A DNA stretch of 64,000 bases from Brachycybe producta. Taxonomy: Eukaryota; Arthropoda; Diplopoda; Playtdesmida; Andrognathidae. Location of the stretch: positions 3,540,426-3,604,425 of the forward strand of contig JAUPFP010000015.1 of the NCBI GenBank assembly GCA_036925085.1. Reading direction: 5' to 3'. A model generated the notes under the pieces. That model made no database searches. It had not been told where the DNA came from and saw nothing but the letters and a program-made list of their open reading frames with translations. Positions 23,694-35,056 of the stretch are shown here, one piece after another (within the stretch, counting starts at the first letter, position 1; every line of letters begins with the position of its first letter). The position numbers were made by a program, and so were the translations under genes.

Positions 23694-23859
23694 CAACAAA
23701 TTTATTTAAAACCTCAGTCTACATATTCAATCTATACTTGACTGCAAATATTCTCTCACATGATCTCAACGATTTCAAAGAAATTGGAATTTTGGTTAGC
23801 AAGTTTTTTCAAATTTCAAATGTACAGCTGTTATAGTTTCTGTGTTTTTTTCTTCTTCT

Positions 23860-24850
23860 TCTGTGCTTGTGACAAGTGTTTGCATGTCTGTGACTATATT
23901 TTGTGTGTGTCAACAGTATTTTGTGTCTGCGACAGTATGAGTGTGTGGCTATCATTTATATGATACAGGATGTATGACTGACTGTAGGGTGTTTCATGTG
24001 TGTGTGACTGTTTGATGTGCATTTGTAACTATTAAATGTGTGTGACATGTGTTATATGTTGTATGTGCTTGTGACTATTTTTATGTTACACATAATGCAT
24101 GACAGTGTGAATGTGTTTATGTGAGTGTATTTTGTTTGTGACTGTTTTTTTGTGTGTGCTTGTTTATGACAGGTATTTTTTTGTGTGGCAGTGGGGACGT
24201 GACTATTATTTTGTTTGTGACAGGTGTTTTTGTTTGTATTTTTGTATGTGACTTTTTTTGTTGTTAAACAGGTTGTATGACAGTGTTTCTTATGTGACAC
24301 TGCAAAACAATTTACATGTGTATGAGTGACTTGTTTTAGAAGTGCATGTGGGACAGGTGTTTGTGTGTGACACTGGATGTGTGTGTGTAACTATCTTTGA
24401 ATGTGCGTGACTGTATTTTGCATGTATCCCGGTGTCTATGCTGATTTGTATGTATGTGTTGTAAGTTACTACGACCCACCCGCACCGATAGGCTTTTAGG
24501 CAACTCATGCCGAAGAGCACTCCGGTTGGTGGTCACTAGCCATCCGTACTACGTTCAATACCGATACTGTTATTGCTCATATCTTGTGTCATCACTGCTG
24601 TCACCATCTGTAGTGGCATATGTATGTGTGACAGTTATATTTTATGTTTAGATACAAATTATGACAGTATTTTTGCATGTGCATATGTGACAGGTTTTTT
24701 TTTGGTGGATGTGCGTGTGTATGTGACTATTTTGTGTGTCTCTGACAGTGTGTATGACGATTTGCATCTATGTTACTTTCATTTTTTTATGTTACACACA
24801 GTTTATGACAGTAATGTATTTTTGTGTATGTGTGACAGGTGTTTATGTGT
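23860..24850. repeat. TG-rich degenerate repeat array
   Basis: Close to 1 kb of plus-strand sequence built from TGTGAC, TGTGTGTG and GTGACAGGTGTTT-like units with no fixed period. It is interrupted at about 24462-24600 by non-repetitive, GC-richer sequence (CCGATAGGCTTTTAGGCAAC region). Open frames here on both strands are by-products of the repeat. Confidence 0.8.
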
Positions 24851-25012
24851 GTGGTGCGTATGTTCCAACCTCGTAGACGTTTGCAATTCAAAATTGGCCA
24901 GATTGAACGCGTTACGCTTGCAAATTTCAAATTGTCACGTGTTCAATTGGATGATAGAGGGCGGTGATCTGTGTGCGTGTTTGCGACGATGATGTTACGG
25001 TTGGTCGCTCGA

Positions 25013-25041
25013 TGTTGATGATGATGATGATGATGATGATG
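25013..25041. repeat. (GAT)n microsatellite
   Basis: About nine GAT units followed by GGTGGTGGTGG. It lies about 35 bp upstream of the TATA box at 25076. Confidence 0.9.
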
Positions 25042-25075
25042 GTCGGTGGTGGTGGTGATGGTGAACGGTGGGTGA

Positions 25076-25100
25076 TATATATATAAAGGAATTCGCTCAC
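25076..25100 (+). promoter_or_regulatory. Candidate core promoter: TATA box plus initiator
   Basis: TATATATATATAAAGG is followed about 20-25 bp later by CTCACTC, which fits the initiator consensus YYANWYY. Downstream lie an upstream ORF (25151) and a signal-peptide-like first coding exon (25833) in the same direction. TA runs are common in this genome, so the TATA match alone is weak; the combination raises it. Confidence 0.4.
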
Positions 25101-25150
25101 TCAAAGACAGACACACACACAACACAGTGTTGGTAGCAAGCAAAGCAGCA

Positions 25151-25231
25151 ATGCCAGCAGTCAGGCAGAGAGTATTCTTTTTACTGCTCTGCTTGTTTTT
25201 GAAGCAGCAACAACATAGAAAAACACAGTAG
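25151..25231 (+). CDS. Upstream ORF, 26 codons
   Basis: It runs from ATG to TAG, beginning MPAVRQRVF and with a hydrophobic FFLLLCLFL stretch and a QQQ run. It sits between the candidate TATA box and the signal-like exon, so if that promoter is real it would be an upstream ORF in the 5' leader. It could also be chance. Confidence 0.25.
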   Translation: MPAVRQRVFFLLLCLFLKQQQHRKTQ

Positions 25232-25832
25232 ACTGTGTCGAATTCAATAAGTCTCTTATTATAGGAGGGTTTTTTTCTTCTTCCTTGTTTTTTTAAAAAA
25301 AAAAACCTCTCAGAAGAAAGAAAAAAAAAACATAAGAACGTTGAAAGATTTCAACAATTCTCTCTCTCTCATAATATATATGTCTACTTGAATTTTTGTT
25401 TTTGGTTTATTCTTTAAAAGTCAAGTGGGGACTTTTTTGTGTGTATGTGTGTTTAAATTTGGCGCCATAAAATTAGGTGCCAAAAGTGTGTTGTTGTGTG
25501 CTATCATCAAATAAGTCTGAATCAGTTACTCTAACAAAATAGGAAAAGAGAGAGGTCAAATTTTGTTTATTTAAAAAAAAATTTCCATGTTCATTTGATA
25601 GAATTGTAAAAAAAAAAATAACATTAAGAAACCAAATAGTTGAAAGTGGTTTCAAAGACAAATCTAAAAATAAATGACATTTATTGGAATTGAATATTCA
25701 CAGTGCTCAAAGTTGTTTTTAGCTAACTACTTTTAAACCAAAAAAAAACCCCTTGTTTGTTCTAACTTTTAACAGCATCATTTCACTTTGTGCAACTTGG
25801 AAGAAGCCAAAAAAAAAACAAGAAGAAGAAAA

Positions 25833-25920
25833 ATGATTGGACATTTTGACACCACCACAATGAATATCAGTCGACTAATAAAGACTTTTTGGCATCTGGT
25901 TTTTGTAAGCATATTGTGGG
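25833..25920 (+). CDS. Candidate first coding exon with signal-peptide-like N-terminus (partial gene)
   Basis: ATG in good context (AAAATGA), 29 full codons and one base, then GGG|GTAAGT, a strong donor. The peptide starts MIGHFDTTTMNISRLIK and continues with a hydrophobic core (HLVFVSILWG). From the second Met it looks like a classic signal peptide: basic n-region, about 12 hydrophobic residues, small residues at the end. A second possible donor (TTT|GTAAGC) lies at 25905. No later exon was found in 26-64 kb, so the first intron would be very long, or the call is wrong. The product is unknown. Confidence 0.42.
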
Positions 25921-26257
25921 GTAAGTTAGATATGATTTTTTTTTTATAAATTATTAAGTGTCTATTGTATTTTAATTAAATTATTTACGTAATATGCGAG
26001 AAAATGTTATCTAATAATCTGATGGTAATTAAGACTAAAAGTTTTGCATTAAATGCACCAAAACTCATAATGACAATTCCAACTCCTACTATTATAACAT
26101 ACTGTGATTGTCATATGTGAAATAATAATTAAGTCAATTTAATAAAAAATTAAAAATGCATAAAACGCACAAATTGTAGGAAAACTGTTTATATATTTTT
26201 TTTTACCATATTTTGCATTTTTTTGGCTTTATCCCTATTCGGATGAAATGTTTATTC

Positions 26258-26612
26258 TTAAGGTTTTTTTAAAGTGAGAACGCGTCTCCAACAATTCCTT
26301 CTTTCAGGTGTAAAATGAAGAGAAACTTCCATGTACCTTAGAAACTAGAAGGGTAACTCAATCACGTAAGTGTAGAAGTTTTTTTATGTGAGTTTGAAAA
26401 TGATCGAACTTAAGCAGACGACATGTTTTTAAACGTTTGTCTCATAACACAAGTTTATTTTGAAAGCTTAACGCATAAAAATACGCTTAAGTGATTGAGG
26501 AGCTACCCTTCTAGTTTCTAACCCACTTCCTAGTTTCTCTTAATTTTACTTATGAAAGACAGTATAATTAGAGTGCGAAAATCAGTTTAAAAAGTGACCT
26601 AAACATACTGTT
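26258..26612. mobile_element. Family 1 element
   Basis: Starts TTAAGGTTTTTTTAAAGTGA and contains CTTTCAGGTGTAAAATGAAG, AGAAACTAGAAGGGTAACTC and CTACCCTTCTAGTTTCTAAC. The right end is worn (AAAGTGACCTAAAC). Confidence 0.8.
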
Positions 26613-27014
26613 AATTGTAAATGTGTTAAGAATTGAAAACATTCTTCAATTTTTTCATTTCCTTTCAGTTGTTAAATATGAAATATTTGCTTTGCTTAAA
26701 AATATATCAGATTCTACTTAAGTGAAGAAATAAAACTGTCAAAAAATGTTCTTAGAAAATTTCTTCATATCAAAAGAGGATTAAATGAAGATGAAATCTT
26801 GTCATTTCGAATCAAGATTCGATTAATCTCTGTTTACACGGATCAGTTCAGAAACAATTTTTCTTTTCTTTAAAAAATTACCAAAAAAAAATATCTAGTT
26901 TCAACAATCTATTTTTACAAAACAAAAATGTCAAAAGTTAAAATTTAAAAAATTACCAAAGCTCTTTGATCTTTAACAAAGTTTCGTTGAATGAACGAGC
27001 TTTTCTCTTGATAA

Positions 27015-27300
27015 TTTTTTTTTTGATTTTTCAGGTGAAAAACGAAAAGAAACTTAAATGTGTTTTAGAAACTAGAAGGGTAGCTGAATCACTTAAGGGG
27101 GTACTTTAATGTTGATGCTTTTCAAAATAAGCTTGTTATGTCAGTAGGCGATTTTTTTTTAAAAAAAGTCGGATCACATTCAAATTGACATGAAAAGTTT
27201 ATTTCGAAAAATATATACATGAAAATACCTTTAAGTGATTGAGGTACCCTTCTAGTTTCTAAAACACTATCTCTTAATTTTGCTCCTGAGCTTAAACAGT
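27015..27300. mobile_element. Family 1 element, ends lost
   Basis: Contains TTTTTCAGGTGAAAAACG, AGAAACTAGAAGGGTAGCTG, then inverted GTACCCTTCTAGTTTCTAAA and CTTAATTTTGCTCCTGA. The terminal TTAA/GGTGG parts are not present. Confidence 0.75.
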
Positions 27301-27452
27301 TGTTAAATTTATTGAAACCGAATCCGTAAACGAGAATTACTTCATTATCAATTTATAACCATTAACCTAGCTGAAAACCGATTTGTGTAAATGTGCGGAC
27401 CTGGCCTCAAAAAATAACCTATCTAGACTCTAAATTCTGTTTTATTTTTTTA

Positions 27453-27471
27453 CCCCCCCCCCCCCCCCCCC
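27453..27471. repeat. Poly-C tract C19
   Basis: An uninterrupted C run in otherwise AT-rich DNA. Confidence 0.95.
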
Positions 27472-27519
27472 TTTACATTGACTATTATGTTCTATATTTG
27501 AGAAAATTTATATTTTTCA

Positions 27520-27810
27520 AGCGAACGTTTTTCAGGAGAAACATTACAGAAAAAAATCAAACTTTTTTTAGAAACTAGAATAGTTGATGATAATGCTAAA
27601 GGTTTTTTTTATTGAAAATAATAATTTAATAATAATAATAATAATTTTCTTAAAAATAAACTTTTTACATGACAGTTTGAAAAAGGCGAAAATAGTTTTT
27701 CATGAAATTTTAACTGAAAGAAAAAATAAAAACGGGTCAATTTTAAAACTGCTATAAAATGTTTATTTTTTAAGACATTGACTGCTATGAAAAAAACATT
27801 TAGCATTTGG
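27520..27810. mobile_element. Degenerate family 1 copy
   Basis: TTTTTCAGGAGAAACATTAC and TTAGAAACTAGAATAGTTG match the left arm, and AAAATGTTTATTTTTTAAGA the central right part. The right arm is not recognisable. Confidence 0.5.
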
Positions 27811-28020
27811 AATTTAGCAATTTGAATCTTTCCGTAATGTTGTTTCTATTAAAAAAAAAACATTCGCTTGACGTTTTTTGGCATCTAATTTTTTGAAAAA
27901 CACATCTATGGAGCTTAGCATTAGCCACTGCAGTGGCGCGCCATCAAAAGGAACAAAAACAAAATAAATATCAATTCAGCCACCTTAAAATAAAAGGCTC
28001 GAGTTACGGTAATACAAAAA

Positions 28021-28458
28021 GTGTATAAAAAGGAGTCAGAAGCTAAAAATATATACTGTATAGCGTATATATATACAATGTACTTGTATACAGTTGTATT
28101 TATTACATTTATCGGTTCAGTTGAAACCTATAGTAATGTTCAAAGCTGTAAATTATATCCAATAGAACAAAAACACCCTAGAAAATGGTCAGTTTTATCA
28201 AATGAACAAAAAAAAAGAAGGAACGAGATCAATGGAAAATATCCATCCCATTGTAAAAATGTACCATTTTTGGCCAGAAATAGTTCTAAATATTTTTTCT
28301 TTGAATTGTACACAGTTGACACTTTTGCAGAGAAACCCACTTTAAACAGAACTTCGCAACTACAAAAAAAAATAACTTGTGTGAATTATATGAAAATGTT
28401 TTTTTTTTTTAAACCAAAAAAAAAAAATGCAAACATCGTGCCTTGTATAATCAAATGA
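28021..28458 (+). CDS. Hypothetical ORF, possibly secreted; weakly supported
   Basis: An open frame of 145 codons, long for this AT-rich sequence. The internal start at 28078 would give MYLYTVVFITFIGSVETYS, a signal-peptide-like beginning, followed by a Lys/Asn-rich body with five cysteines (QSCKLYP, SHCKN, ITCVNY, NIVPCI). No family is recognised. The upstream TATATATACA is ordinary local sequence, and homopolymer-driven codons (KKK, FFFF) speak against it. It may be a chance frame or a lineage-specific short protein. Confidence 0.2.
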   Translation: MYKKESEAKNIYCIAYIYTMYLYTVVFITFIGSVETYSNVQSCKLYPIEQKHPRKWSVLSNEQKKRRNEINGKYPSHCKNVPFLARNSSKYFFFELYTVDTFAEKPTLNRTSQLQKKITCVNYMKMFFFFKPKKKNANIVPCIIK

Positions 28459-28975
28459 GAAAAAGGTTCTCTCTTTTTTTTCCCGTAGAAATCTGAAGAG
28501 TAAATCACCTTTAATAGAACTAAGCCTTTATGTTTGCAAATGTAAAATTTGTTTTAAGAGCTTTTCTCCAAAATGTAAGCTCAAAATATTGGATGTTTTT
28601 TTTCCAACTTCCAAATGAATAATCTAGTCTATAAGATTACAGGATTTTTATTTTATAGAAAAACCTCCATTGTTATCATTGCAAACAAAAACATTACAAT
28701 ATATGGACACATGTCATGAAATGTATCAAAAATTAATTAATAAACTTGATTTCAGACGAACCGAATAAATAAACTTTCTAAAATCGTCTTCAAAAAATTG
28801 GTTAATTTGGTTAATTTCTGACTTAAAACTTTTTAAAAGTAAATTTTACAACAAAAACTCAAAAGTTTGTTTAGAAACTAAAATAATAGGTGCATTCGGA
28901 AACAAAAGCCTACTCATTTATACTGAAAAGAATCTAGAAGGATGATTGCTCTAACCTCAGTGGTCACCAAACTTG

Positions 28976-29154
28976 TCGTTTGCCCTGTCCTTTTATGAGC
29001 GTCATCAATTTCAATTGGTTTGTTACTTGGTCTGATGTCACATGCCCCCCCCCCCCCCCACACCCTTTTCAATTTCTCATTGGTTGATTTTTGGTCTGAC
29101 GTTCATAAAGGGCGGTGGCGCAAAGGAAAAGTTAGTGCTGGGCACTCTTGCCTG
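28976..29154. mobile_element. Family 2 palindromic element
   Basis: Contains TTTATGAGCGTCATCAATTTC, TGGTTTGTTACTTGGTCTGA and, inverted, GTCTGACGTTCATAAAGGGC; it ends GGCACTCTTGCCTG, the family terminus. A C15 tract (29045-29059) has grown inside it. The left terminus is not intact. Confidence 0.65.
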
Positions 29155-30139
29155 TGAGAAGTAGTAGCACATTACCAAAACTCGTGGTACACTAGTGTTC
29201 CACAATACACCCTTTGACAACCTCAGGTTTAGTGCCTACTTGTAATAGGAAAGTTTTTGTAAATTATGCTTTTTTCAAAAAATGTATTTCAAAATATTAA
29301 ATTATATTAACACATTAAAGGTAACATCTAAAATTGTGTGGCACACCCAGCGAACCTACGGCACACCCTTTGAGAAATACTGCTATGCCTTTCTAGAAAA
29401 TTCTTTAAGTAAAAAAAAATAATTTCCAATGTTCTTCATTTTGTCATTTTTCTTCTCAAAAGCGAACATGACGTCTACAAATACCTTTTTCTACGTTCTC
29501 ACACCTTCATACTAAAAAGATCATCTTGAGAAAGCAAGCTAGCTTCCTTAAGATGGGTAGGTGGAGCCAGCATGATTTCCGCATGCTTTTTTCCTATATA
29601 TTCTTTTAGTTTCAGATTTCACCCAGTATGTCAAATGTGCTAAACTAATAAAAAGTAAAGTGATATCTTTAAATAAAAAATAGCAATTATAAATTGAACT
29701 TCAAACTTCCTTAATTGTTAAACACTCAGCAAATGTTTATTTTAAAAGACATCACCAAGAAAACACTTACTGTACTGCCACCCACTTTAGCTTCTAAGAA
29801 ATGTAAATTTTGCAATATTCATTGAATTTCTGAGGCAATATGCCTTTTATCTATATACATACATATTTTCCATGAAATATGTATGAGTCACAGGAACACT
29901 TAAGCTGTGTACAGAAGATCAATTCTGGCTTGTCAATCTTAGACGTGTGGAAAATAAGACATTCGGTCAAATCGTAATGATTTGCACTGATGGGGAAAAA
30001 TGACCAATTCGTTGAATAGAGAAAAACTAGGCGCTGCCGCCCACCATAAGATTTCAAAATAAAAACCAAAGGACGGACATGCCTGAATTGACCACCTGTT
30101 CCCAGCCATAAGTAGGTTTACAACTTATTAAATAAGTGT
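29155..30139. other. Intergenic or intronic DNA, nothing supported
   Basis: AT-rich sequence without exon-like segments. The minus-strand frame at 29851-30069 has no splice or family support. Confidence 0.4.
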
Positions 30140-30735
30140 TTAAGATGGTTTATGAACAGAGTTCTGATTTTCAAACTCTGGTTATACTGTTTTTCAGGAC
30201 CAAAATTTTGAGAAACGAGAAGTGGTTTAGAAACTAGAATGCTATCTCAATCACTTTAAGGGTATTTTTATGTTAATATCTTTTAGAAATAAGCTTTTTA
30301 TAGACCAAAAAATTAAAGATATCTCATTTTCAAACTGATACACGTTCAACTTTTTCTTAATTTTGCGCTTAACAGGCAAAATATTTAGTAGGGCTAGGAT
30401 TTTTATGCAATATCAACCAAATGTCTCTCAATCTGCGGCTCAAGAACCAAGCCAAGTGTCTTGTAAAGTAACAATCCCTTTTATATTATCAACCAACAAT
30501 TTTACGGTTCGCGAGGCTAGAACTCTTAATTGAAAACTGATAGTAATCAAACAACTGCCCTCTAACCAGGCCTTTTTGATTAGAAAAAGTATAAATTCAG
30601 TTGCTCTAATGATGATTACTTCACAATTGGCAATTGGACCACAAAGTTGAGAAACATTTACTTGATAGTTTGCATACAAATCCGAGCCGTAATAATGGCA
30701 GTTGTAGAATCTTGTGTACTTTGAAAGCACCTTAA
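30140..30735. mobile_element. Family 1 element with a family 3 MITE nested inside
   Basis: Left end TTAAGATGGTTTATGAACAG, block AGAAACTAGAATGCTATCTC, right end TTTGAAAGCACCTTAA. Family 1 sequence is broken at about 30388 and resumes near 30692. Confidence 0.75.
30389..30691. mobile_element. Family 3 palindromic MITE (TA-flanked), second copy
   Basis: The termini TAGGGCTAGGATTTTTATGC and GCATACAAATCCGAGCCGTA match the copy at 17707-18019. The inner TCTCAATCTGCGGC pairs with CCACAAAGTTGAGA. It disrupts a family 1 copy and is therefore younger than it. Confidence 0.8.
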
Positions 30736-31699
30736 CAAGTTGAACTTAAAAAGTTTTTCTCTGTCTTAAATTTAAAGTAACTAAAACAAGAGTCGTTGTG
30801 TGTCCCCCACTTGAAGTGACACTGAACTTGTGTTCATCCTACGTTTAAATAAACCCTCAATATAAAAACACAAAAGGAATTAAGTTATCCTATAATTCGA
30901 ATTGCTGCTTCAAAGAGCGAAATCGTTCTTTTTTTAAAATGCCATGGTGCATAACAAAGGGACACACCGTTCCGGGTCACAATGTGAACATGAAATAAAA
31001 ATTTTCTATCCTTGTATTTTATCTTCTAAAAAGTACACTTCAAAATATACAATGAAAAAGTTATGCTCTTATGATTTCTTTTTCTTTTCTTCAAAAAAAA
31101 AAAATGAACTAAGATGAACGTTCAGAAACACAAAAAAAATAACATTAACAAGTTTTACAGAGAATTTCAAATTTTTAATTAATTTAATGGACCAAATTAG
31201 GACCTTGAAATCTTTATACACATACAACTAAAATACATGTATGAGAGGGGGGGGGGGAACCCACAGAAACCTTTATTAGAAAACGTTTTCTATCCAAGTT
31301 TAAATCTAATAAGTTGAATGTCATAATAGAAATCCCAATTATATGACAACTAATGTCAGAAAAATGACATAAAAAACACGAATTACGTGCATCATTTTAT
31401 TCATTGCAAAGCTTGTAAATTAATAAAAATTCATTGCAATATAAAAAAAAGCTTTCATTTCAAACACTTTTTTGAGTTTTTTCTTCTTCTTCTTTTCTCC
31501 ATATTACAGTAATTGCATTCTCATTAATTTAGCAAGACAATATATGCTGCTTCTATTTAGAATTAAATACAAGCAGCATATATTTAAAATTAAAGTCACA
31601 ATGGAAACGCACGCGTGTGTTTTTTTATTTTCAACTCTTGTCATTTGGCGTTTTTGAAAGGCCTCAACTCAACGTGGTTTAACGATTGGAATACACAGA

Positions 31700-32279
31700 C
31701 AGAGCCGGATCCGCCTACATGGGGGCTCTAGGCTAATATATATATGGGGCCCCTTCCATAAATGAGGTAAACCCTAATCTGATTGCATAAAAACGTGCAT
31801 TCCGTAACACGAGTAACGAAGACACATTATGCCAATCATTCACCAGTGATAATTTAGTTAAAGATGTTGAAGTGTCCTGACCATTGAATAAATAAATATT
31901 CAGTAATCCTATATGAAATTAACAATCAATCAATTAGCAATGAAACTAGTTTATTATACTAATGTAAATTTTATAACCTATTATGCAGTGTTTGAGAATT
32001 TAATTAAAATGTTCGTTGACGAGATTTTTCATGTGCAAAATCGATTCTCCAATTAATCGAATCGGAATCGGGCATCCCCCTATTTTCAGTTATTTTTACA
32101 TCATTACGAGTTAGACAATTGTGGCCAATAATGTGCTCCTTTGATCATTTGCAAAAAATTGTTGATTTACAGTTAATTACAGTCGTTAAAAAAATATTCA
32201 CCACGACTTTGGGGGCCCCCTCAACATTCGGGGGCCCTGGGCTGCAGCCCCTTTTAGCCCAATGGCTAATCCGGCCCTG
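31700..32279. mobile_element. hAT-like non-autonomous element
   Basis: The termini CAGAGCCGGATCCGCCTA and TGGCTAATCCGGCCCTG form an imperfect inverted repeat of the hAT type. The subterminal parts are GC-rich (GGGGCTCTAGGC; GGGGCCCTGGGCTGCAGCCC). The interior is AT-rich and non-coding. Flanking 8-mers (TACACAGA and TACAGTGT) are only half alike, so the target duplication is not proven. Confidence 0.65.
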
Positions 32280-32572
32280 TACAGTGTACACAGACGACTT
32301 TTGGAACATTATCAATTTATCCACCAGAAATTTGCAAAACGATGTAGTCAAAGGTGTTCGAATTGAGCTGTCTTTGGAACGTGGTTGCAATGTATTTTCT
32401 ATGGAAAAACTCAACTCCTGAGTAATTGGAGAAACATTGTGCCAAAATTAAACGTCTACGTAGAAACCTGACGTGTATAAAATAAAACTGACAATAAACA
32501 ATCCTGTAATTAAATGACGAAAAATAGGTAACTTCGGTTCTAACAGTTGAATCTCGCTGAGACGATTCTAAA

Positions 32573-32770
32573 CTGGGACGAGTTGGATTGGAGTTGGAGG
32601 CTAGCAGTGACGTGCAGGTAGCAGAAATAAGTATAAAGCATATGCAATTGTAGCAGCTTACAGAAGCGAAACGGAATGCAAACTAATTTATGCTCTCGTT
32701 ACGATCATGCAAGCATAATGCACTGCTAACCTCCACCTCCAACCCTTGAGCGTCGACGCCAAATAATAGT
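32573..32770. mobile_element. Palindromic MITE-like element
   Basis: GAGTTGGAGGCTAGCAGTG is inverted as CACTGCTAACCTCCACCTCC. The outer parts GGGACGAGTTGG / CCAACCCTTGAGCGTC are weaker. The arms resemble those of the 1.2 kb element at 20367-21556, so this could be its deletion derivative. Confidence 0.6.
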
Positions 32771-33020
32771 CCCAGCTAGAATACATCATCACAAAACACT
32801 CAGTCCCATGAATAATGCTATAACCGAGTTTGACTATTTTTTTGATCAAACTTTTTTGTTGCAATTCAATCGCTTTACAGCTAAATTGCTTTTTCTTTTT
32901 AGAAACAAGATTATAGTTGACATATCGTTTTTTTAAGAAGTGATACCACGTAACTAAAGAAATATAAATTTTACAAGACGAACAAAAAAAAAACGTTTTA
33001 ATGCAAATTTAAGGTTTTGT

Positions 33021-33413
33021 TAAGGCGGGTTCACACGTAGTCGTAAATTAGCCGAGAACAGGCCCAGTAATGCGCATGTCACAATACTTGCTTATTCAAC
33101 ACCGGAGTTCACGACCATTTCCAGTTCACACAAAGTTCTCCAACGACCATCTATTGCTGTCGCCAAACGTTGTCTCGCGATTAGCTATTCAAACACTCTG
33201 GATCGCAGAACAATTCAACTAACTTCAACATTTGTGCACTATTCATTTGTACACCGACATTTTCACTTGTCGTTGTCACTCCGGCAGGTTGGAGTGAGCA
33301 CGATCCCACGTTTCAATGTCGTGAACGACCGACCACTTGTTCACATGAGGTAGTGATTACTACTGTTCTATGGCTCTCGCCCAATTCACGACTCAGTGTG
33401 AAACCCGACTTTA
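33021..33413. mobile_element. MITE with TAAGGCGGGTTCACAC termini
   Basis: The ends TAAGGCGGGTTCACAC and GTGTGAAACCCGACTTTA are inverted. The interior is GC-richer than its surroundings and unique in the window, with local pairs such as AGTTCACGACCA / GTCGTGAACGAC. No coding frame. Superfamily not assigned. Confidence 0.65.
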
Positions 33414-34620
33414 CACAATTTTTTTTTGAAACAGTTTTTTGGACGTTTTTTCTTTATCCATAATTAAAATAATTATTTTACGTACATGATGACATCACAA
33501 ACAATTTTTTTTTCTAAATATTTGCACAATTATATGGAATGGATTTGCACACCATTATCTATCTACCATTTAATATCTTTTAAAATAAATTTTTGTTTAT
33601 TTTGCAACATTTTCCGAACCGATGTACTGCTTTTTTTATTTTTTTATGCCAAAACCTGAAATGCACCAAAAATGTCAGTTACATGGTATCACTTCTTAAC
33701 CGACGATATATTACAAGGTGATTCAAACAAACAAAAAAAACCGTTGCAACTCTTTAAAGCTCAAAGAGTTTCATCTACAATTTAACCAATGTGATGAAAA
33801 GTCTGAGAGAATTGCTGTAATATTACGCATAAATATTGGGCTAATAAAACATAAACCCATTTTGCTTTTATATGAGTAGCAAATAACACGTCTATATTTT
33901 TGTATTATAAGTATAGTTGATGTATATTTTTAGTTTGGAAATTTCGTTTCGACTGATTATTGTTCCGTGCCACTGGGACACTAGAAATGGCCACCCAGTG
34001 GCAAATGATGAACGACTCGTGGAAATTTTACATTCACAACAAAAAAAATAAGGAAGGGAGGGAGGTAGGGTTGGAGGGATGTGGAGATGGGGAAGTTGTT
34101 CACTGTTCACAAACAATTGTTGTTTGAGTCTCACACAATTGTAATCTCAATGGGTATCCACGTGTGTGTGTGTATACACAACTGAGAATTATGACAACAT
34201 GACAAGCATATCTGATTAACCCCAACTTAAATGTCGTTGTTTTTTTCTTCACATGTGTTTGAAAACAACCAGAAAAACCTAAAAACAAAACAACTTTATT
34301 TGCCAAACATGTTGAAACAATCTTATGATTGCAGCAATCAAAATTATATTTTTTTTTCTCCAATAAAAAGTAGGCTAGGTCTTTATGGTTGGAAAAAGGA
34401 TAGGCCTAAATTGTGATGTGAGACCTACAATTTGTAAAAGAATGAGGCCCAGCCCACAAAACTTTATAGTGATCCCCGGTCCACCAAACCCATAAGGCCT
34501 ACAAAGATCATGAGGCCCACCAGTTTAATAAAGCCCAACAGGCCCACGAGGCTTACAAAAACCATGAGCAGGCTTTATATGCCATGAGGCCCACAAGTAC
34601 ACTTAATAAAGTACACCTAT
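33414..34620. other. AT-rich stretch, nothing supported
   Basis: It has a GAGG/CCTC-rich patch near 34050-34095. At 34440-34600 there are several AGGCCCAC/CATGAGGCCC motifs of unclear origin (about 25-35 bp spacing), perhaps an old repeat. Confidence 0.4.
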
Positions 34621-34629
34621 GTATTTTAA

Positions 34630-34830
34630 GTTGACCTTCTAGTTTCTAGGGCTGTATTCTTAATGACTGTTTAGATAAAGTTAAAAGCTAAACTCATCAA
34701 CTTTTACATGAATCTGTCTCTCTAAAGTTCATGAATTTAGCTCTAATTTTGGCTAAGTAGTCATTAAGAATACTCACCCCTAAAAGCTTTTTAAGTTTCT
34801 CTTATTTTTGCTCCTGAAAGACAGATAATT
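34630..34830. mobile_element. Family 1 right arm carrying a nested TA-type MITE
   Basis: CCTTCTAGTTTC | TAAAAGCTTTTTAAGTTTCTC and GCTCCTGAAAGACAG are family 1 right-arm sequence, split by the element at 34647-34792. Confidence 0.65.
34647..34792. mobile_element. Short palindromic MITE flanked by a TA duplication
   Basis: The termini GGGCTGTATTCTTAATGACT and AGTCATTAAGAATACTCACC (then CC) are inverted. The middle has TTAAAAGCTAAACTCATCAA against TTCATGAATTTAGCTCTAA. Removing the element and one TA restores the family 1 sequence AGTTTCTAAAAGC, which is direct evidence for insertion at TA (Tc1/mariner-like). Confidence 0.75.
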
Positions 34831-35056
34831 AATTAACCAAATGTTTGACAAAATTCAACAAGATCAACGCGTGGCAAAAAAATCTATTAAAATTAGTATT
34901 TTTGTAATGTATCTTTCAAGTTAAATTAATTGTCTTCAATAAAACTTGTGTTTATGTTACTTTTCAATAATATTCTGTCTGAAACATAAATTCATGTTGT
35001 CAGTTTTCAATATGGCTCTTTTTTTTCTATTTGAAAATGAAATTTAACTTTCAGGA

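Noticed and set aside
24573-24992. 139-codon cysteine-rich frame
   Set aside because: The Cys/Val pattern comes from TGTGTG-type repeats; there are no exon signals.
32119-32421. Overlapping frames of 100 and 89 codons
   Set aside because: They cross the right end of the hAT-like element at 31700-32279 into flanking DNA.
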